Of a stretch of DNA of 39,635 bases, positions 35,757-39,635 are shown in pieces. This DNA comes from an uncultured Pelagibacteraceae bacterium (lineage in GTDB: Bacteria > Pseudomonadota > Alphaproteobacteria > Pelagibacterales > Pelagibacteraceae). Numbering within the stretch: the first letter of the stretch is position 1; the number at the start of each line of letters is the position of its first letter. The stretch lies in contig CACDSN010000013.1 in NCBI GenBank assembly GCA_902555465.1, forward strand, positions 1-39,635, written 5' to 3'. The position numbers and the translations under genes were made by a program. Under the pieces are notes generated by a model that was given only the letters and a program-made list of their open reading frames with translations, searched no databases and was not told the origin of the DNA.

Positions 35757-38654
35757 TTATCTAAACACCTCGTCTATAATTTCTTTTTGTTGGGCCAAAT
35801 GTCTTTTAGCATAACCTGTTGCCGGTGTTGAAGCAAATTCTCTACCAATATAAGAAATTTTATTATTTTTAGCTTTTATATATTCTAAAGTCCAATCAAT
35901 ATAATCCCTTACAAAAGACCATGCGCCCATATTTTTAGGTTCTTCCTGACACCAATAAAACTTCGCATTTTTAATATAAGGTTTTAACTCTTTAGCTAAT
36001 GATCTCGCGGGAAAAGGATATAATTGCTCTACTCTTAGCAATAAAACATCATTTCTTTTATTTTTTTCTCTTTCTTCAAGTAAATCAAAATAAACTTTTC
36101 CTGAACATATAATCACTTTATTTATTTCTTTAGTACTTTTAAGTTTTATAAAACCATATTTTTTATCGCAAGCATGGTCCCATAAAATTCTATGAAAAGA
36201 ATTTTTTTTGCTGAAATCTTCCAAATTAGAAACACAATGCTTATGTCTCAAAAGAGATTTAGGAGTCATTATCACTAATGGCTTTCTAAAATCACGTGTT
36301 ATTTGTCTTCTTAAAGCATGAAAATAATTAGCGGGTGTAGTCACATTCATAACTTGTAAGTTATCTTTTGCACATAATTGCAAAAATCTTTCTAATCTTG
36401 CAGATGAATGTTCAGGGCCTTGGCCTTCATATCCATGCGGTAATAGTAAAACCAATCCGGATGCTCTTGCCCATTTTCTTTCTCCTGAAGCTATAAATTG
36501 ATCAATAATTACTTGTGCACCATTCGCAAAATCTCCAAATTGTGCTTCCCATAACACTAATGTTTCTGGTTCTACTAAACTATAACCATACTCAAAACCT
36601 AGAACTGCAAATTCTGACAATAAACTATCAACTATTTCAAATTGTTTTTGTTTTTTTGAAATATTGTTTAGAGGAATATATCTGCTGTTATCAATTTGAT
36701 TTCTTAAAACTGAATGTCTTTGACTAAATGTACCTCTGCCAGTATCTTGTCCAACTAATCTTATAGGATTGCCTTTAACAAGCAGAGAACCAAAGGCTAG
36801 TGCTTCAGCAGTTGACCAATCTATGTTATTTCCATCTGAGACCGATTTATGTCTATTATTAAATATTTTTGTTATTGTTTTGTGGATGTTTAGTTTATCA
36901 TCAATTTTATGTATTTTTTCTGAAATTTTAACCAACTCTTTCGTATCAAAACCACTAACACCCCTTATATCTTTACCTTTTTGAGGTTTGTACCTTGACC
37001 AGGTTCCCTCAAACCATTCTATTTTTGGCTTATAATTTTTAGCTGTTTGAAATTGTTGATCTAACAAATTTTTAAAATCAGATTTTTGCTTTTCAAATTC
37101 ATCAGCTGTAATTGTATTTTCTTTTACTAATTTTTCTCCATAAATACTTAAACTTGTTTTATGACTTTTAATTTTTTTATACATCAGTGGCTGTGTAAAA
37201 GAAGGTTCGTCACCTTCATTGTGTCCAAATCTTCTGTAACAAATTAAATCTATTACGACATCCCTATTAAATTGAAGTCTAAATTCTGTAGCTATTCTCG
37301 CGCAATACACTACTGCTTCTGGGTCATCTGCATTCACATGTAATATTGGAGCCTCAACCATTTTTGCAACATCGGATGGATAAGGTGATGATCTTGCAAA
37401 ACGTGGGCTTGTGGTAAATCCGATTTGATTATTTACAATAATATGAATAGTGCCTCCTGTATTATGGCCTGGAAGGCCTGACATTGCAAAACATTCTGCA
37501 ACTATACCCTGACCTGCAAATGCGGCATCTCCATGTAATAAAATTGGAATAACTTTTTTCCTCTTAAGATCTTTGTGAAAATATTGTTTTGCCCTTGTTT
37601 GTCCTAACACAACGGGATTTACCGCTTCTAAATGAGATGGATTATCAGTTAAACTTATATGCACTGAATTTCCATCGAATTCCCTGTCTGAAGATGCTCC
37701 TAAATGATATTTTACATCTCCTGTACTATCTTTAGACATATTTCCATATTCGCCCGCGAATTCGTTGAAAATTCTTTTATAAGATTTTTGTAAAAGATTT
37801 GCTAAAACATTTAATCTACCTCGATGTGGCATTCCTATTTTCAATTCTTTTACTGAATTCTGACCACCAATCTTTATAATTTGCTCTAATGCTGGAATTA
37901 AAGACTCGCCACCATCTAAACCGAATCTTTTAGTTCCAACATATTTTTTTGCTAGATATTTCTCAAAACCTTCTGCTTGAATTAATTTATTAAGGATTGC
38001 CATTTTACCATTTTTTGTAAATGAAATTCCTTTTTCATCTAATTCAATTCTATCTCTGAACCATTTTCTTTCTAAAGGATCAGAAAGGTGCATAAATTCA
38101 TATCCAACCGATCCGCAGTAAGTTTTTCTCAAAAATGATAATATTTCTTTAATTGAAGAATAGTTTTTATTTATTGTACCATTTAAAAAAATTGGCTTAT
38201 CGTAACTTTCTTTTTTAAATCCATAAAAATCTGGATGCAGCTCATCTAAATATTCTGTGGTGGATAGACCCAATGGATCTAATTTAGCAATAAGATGACC
38301 CCTTATTCTGTAAGCTCTTATTAATGCAATTGCTTTTATAGATTCATTGCTGGCTTCTTTAAAATCTGCAGAATTATAATTTTCATTTTTACTAAAGTCA
38401 GTGTCTTTATTTTCTGAAACTATATTTTCCAGTTGTACAGTTTTAAATTGTGTTTTTTTACCCCAAGACGGTCCTTCTAGCTCTTTCATAGCTACGGAGG
38501 TTTCCTCATTTAATTTTTCAAAATAAGTTTTCCATTCAGTTGATAAATCCTTATCTTTATTAAGATACTTAAGGTACATCTGTTCTATAAAAGCACTATT
38601 TGACTTACTTAGAAAGGAAGTCTCTTCAAATTTACGATTACTGGAAATGCTCAT
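35757..38654 (-). CDS. sucA: 2-oxoglutarate dehydrogenase E1
   Basis: A 965-residue thiamine-diphosphate enzyme that decarboxylates 2-oxoglutarate. The N-terminal segment [18 protein letters not shown] is the E2-binding type seen in proteobacterial SucA. Later come [24 protein letters not shown], and the ThDP/Mg motif [14 protein letters not shown]. The pyrimidine-domain motifs are [13 protein letters not shown] and [14 protein letters not shown], and the C-terminal domain has [20 protein letters not shown]. The length is standard. It is 33 bp after sucD and one base before sucB. Confidence 0.98.
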   Translation of the reverse strand: MSISSNRKFEETSFLSKSNSAFIEQMYLKYLNKDKDLSTEWKTYFEKLNEETSVAMKELEGPSWGKKTQFKTVQLENIVSENKDTDFSKNENYNSADFKEASNESIKAIALIRAYRIRGHLIAKLDPLGLSTTEYLDELHPDFYGFKKESYDKPIFLNGTINKNYSSIKEILSFLRKTYCGSVGYEFMHLSDPLERKWFRDRIELDEKGISFTKNGKMAILNKLIQAEGFEKYLAKKYVGTKRFGLDGGESLIPALEQIIKIGGQNSVKELKIGMPHRGRLNVLANLLQKSYKRIFNEFAGEYGNMSKDSTGDVKYHLGASSDREFDGNSVHISLTDNPSHLEAVNPVVLGQTRAKQYFHKDLKRKKVIPILLHGDAAFAGQGIVAECFAMSGLPGHNTGGTIHIIVNNQIGFTTSPRFARSSPYPSDVAKMVEAPILHVNADDPEAVVYCARIATEFRLQFNRDVVIDLICYRRFGHNEGDEPSFTQPLMYKKIKSHKTSLSIYGEKLVKENTITADEFEKQKSDFKNLLDQQFQTAKNYKPKIEWFEGTWSRYKPQKGKDIRGVSGFDTKELVKISEKIHKIDDKLNIHKTITKIFNNRHKSVSDGNNIDWSTAEALAFGSLLVKGNPIRLVGQDTGRGTFSQRHSVLRNQIDNSRYIPLNNISKKQKQFEIVDSLLSEFAVLGFEYGYSLVEPETLVLWEAQFGDFANGAQVIIDQFIASGERKWARASGLVLLLPHGYEGQGPEHSSARLERFLQLCAKDNLQVMNVTTPANYFHALRRQITRDFRKPLVIMTPKSLLRHKHCVSNLEDFSKKNSFHRILWDHACDKKYGFIKLKSTKEINKVIICSGKVYFDLLEEREKNKRNDVLLLRVEQLYPFPARSLAKELKPYIKNAKFYWCQEEPKNMGAWSFVRDYIDWTLEYIKAKNNKISYIGREFASTPATGYAKRHLAQQKEIIDEVFR

Positions 38655-38687
38655 TTTTAACTATTATATTGATGATATCTCAGTATT

Positions 38688-39563
38688 TCAATTAGACAAT
38701 TTGTTTAAAAGAGTTTTTCCTATATCTGCTGGTGATTTTGCAATTGTAATACCTGCATCTTCCATTGTTTTTATTTTTTCTGAAGCACCACCTTTCCCTC
38801 CTGCTATTATGGCGCCTGCATGACCCATTCTTCGACCTGGCGGAGCCGTAACTCCTGCAATAAATCCAACCATTGGTTTTTTAATTTTATGATTTTTAAT
38901 AAAATCAGAGGCTTCTTCTTCTGCTGTTCCACCAATTTCACCTATCATTAAAATGGACTCAGTTTCAGGATCATTCAAAAATAAATCTAAACAATCGATA
39001 AAATTTGTTCCATTAATAGGGTCTCCACCAATACCTATGCAGGTTGATTGGCCTAAACCGTTTGCTGTTGTTTGAGCTACAGCTTCATAAGTTAAAGTTC
39101 CCGATCTTGAAACTATTCCTACTGATCCTTTTTTATGAATATTTCCAGGCATTATTCCAATTTTGCATTCGTCTGGAGTTATAATTCCAGGACAGTTGGG
39201 TCCTATTAATCGGGAATTAGATCCTGATAATTTCTGCTTAACCTTGAGCATATCTAAAATTGGTATTCCTTCAGTTATACAAACAATTAGCTCCATAGAA
39301 GTATCTATTGCCTCGATGATTGCAGCTGCTGCAAATTTTGCAGGAACATAAATCATAGTTGCATTTGCTCCTGTTTCTTTCTTTGCTTCTTGAACTGTGT
39401 TAAAGACTGGTCTTTCCAAATGTGTTTGCCCTCCTTTTTTTGGAGTAACACCTCCTACAAGATTGGTTCCATATTTAATAGATTGCTCAGAATGAAAGGT
39501 GCCATGCGAGCCTGTAAATCCTTGGCATATTACCTTTGTATCTTTGTTGACTAAAACTGACAT
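38688..39563 (-). CDS. sucD: Succinyl-CoA ligase alpha subunit
   Basis: A 291-residue CoA-binding subunit. [20 protein letters not shown] near the N-terminus is the CoA loop (E. coli form GFTGSQGTFHSEQ). [20 protein letters not shown] and [12 protein letters not shown] follow, and the phospho-His is H248 in [10 protein letters not shown]. With SucC it forms ATP or GTP from succinyl-CoA. Its ATG overlaps the sucC stop by one base (TAATG). Confidence 0.98.
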   Translation of the reverse strand: MSVLVNKDTKVICQGFTGSHGTFHSEQSIKYGTNLVGGVTPKKGGQTHLERPVFNTVQEAKKETGANATMIYVPAKFAAAAIIEAIDTSMELIVCITEGIPILDMLKVKQKLSGSNSRLIGPNCPGIITPDECKIGIMPGNIHKKGSVGIVSRSGTLTYEAVAQTTANGLGQSTCIGIGGDPINGTNFIDCLDLFLNDPETESILMIGEIGGTAEEEASDFIKNHKIKKPMVGFIAGVTAPPGRRMGHAGAIIAGGKGGASEKIKTMEDAGITIAKSPADIGKTLLNKLSN

Positions 39564-39635
39564 TATTTAATTTCCTTAACAATTTTTTGAGCGGCATCTG
39601 ATAAATCTGAAGCTGAAATTATTTCCAAACCTGAA
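39563..39635 (-). CDS. sucC: Succinyl-CoA ligase beta subunit, C-terminal fragment (5' part beyond the window)
   Basis: The reading frame entering from the right edge gives a short tail, [23 protein letters not shown] followed by TAA when read with its stop; it is split here as [10 protein letters not shown] and [13 protein letters not shown]. This matches the usual SucC C-terminus. It overlaps the sucD ATG by one base, the conserved sucC-sucD junction. Only about 23 codons are visible. Confidence 0.88.
   Translation of the reverse strand, partial: SGLEIISASDLSDAAQKIVKEIK

Overview
This window looks like a piece of a SAR11 (Pelagibacterales, Alphaproteobacteria) chromosome. It is very AT-rich by eye, and its proteins are rich in Lys, Ile and Asn. 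Genes are packed with spacers mostly under 100 bp, and convergent genes meet or overlap at their stop codons. Alphaproteobacterial hallmarks are a ChvI-type regulator, a RegA/ActR regulator, a class I lysyl-tRNA synthetase, an F1-only atpHAGDC operon, a sucCDAB-lpdA block, and a SAM-II riboswitch ahead of metX-metW. I see no tRNA, rRNA, IS element, prophage or CRISPR array. No gene looks broken; only the two genes at the window edges are cut.

Layout, left to right. 1-3407 (minus): a truncated ChvI-like regulator and polA. 3506-4604: bioY (biotin uptake), converging with regA. 4758-7862 (plus): a three-gene polyamine operon of an ornithine/lysine-type decarboxylase, a deoxyhypusine-synthase-like enzyme and an agmatinase-family ureohydrolase. 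7864-11368 (minus): a YhhQ-type queuosine-precursor transporter, rpmB, pyrD and class I lysS. 11448-15014 (plus): trkH, an ampG-like permease and an NlpC/P60 peptidase without a signal peptide, the last two suggesting muropeptide recycling. 15011-16988 (minus): a HisC-family aminotransferase and prephenate/arogenate dehydrogenase. 17075-19635 (plus): SAM-II riboswitch, metX, metW and gloB. 19691-26160 (plus): rplU, rpmA, obgE, proB, proA, nadD, rsfS, ctpA and rppH, close to the usual alphaproteobacterial order. 26152-30940 (minus): the F1 ATP synthase operon. 31046-39635 (minus): priA, lpdA, sucB, sucA, sucD and the 3' end of sucC.

The right third is the energy core: 2-oxoglutarate dehydrogenase and succinyl-CoA ligase feed the TCA cycle beside the genes of the ATP synthase catalytic head. 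The middle covers amino-acid synthesis (Pro, Met, aromatic), ribosome proteins and assembly, and NAD synthesis. Most of the window is ordinary core genome.

The parts most worth a second look are the polyamine operon, whose middle enzyme belongs to the eIF5A-modifying deoxyhypusine synthase family although bacteria have no eIF5A; the SAM-II leader, whose expression platform does not look canonical; the AmpG plus peptidase pair; and several near-perfect inverted repeats in promoter regions. Intergenic promoter calls come from reading hexamers and spacing by eye and are tentative.
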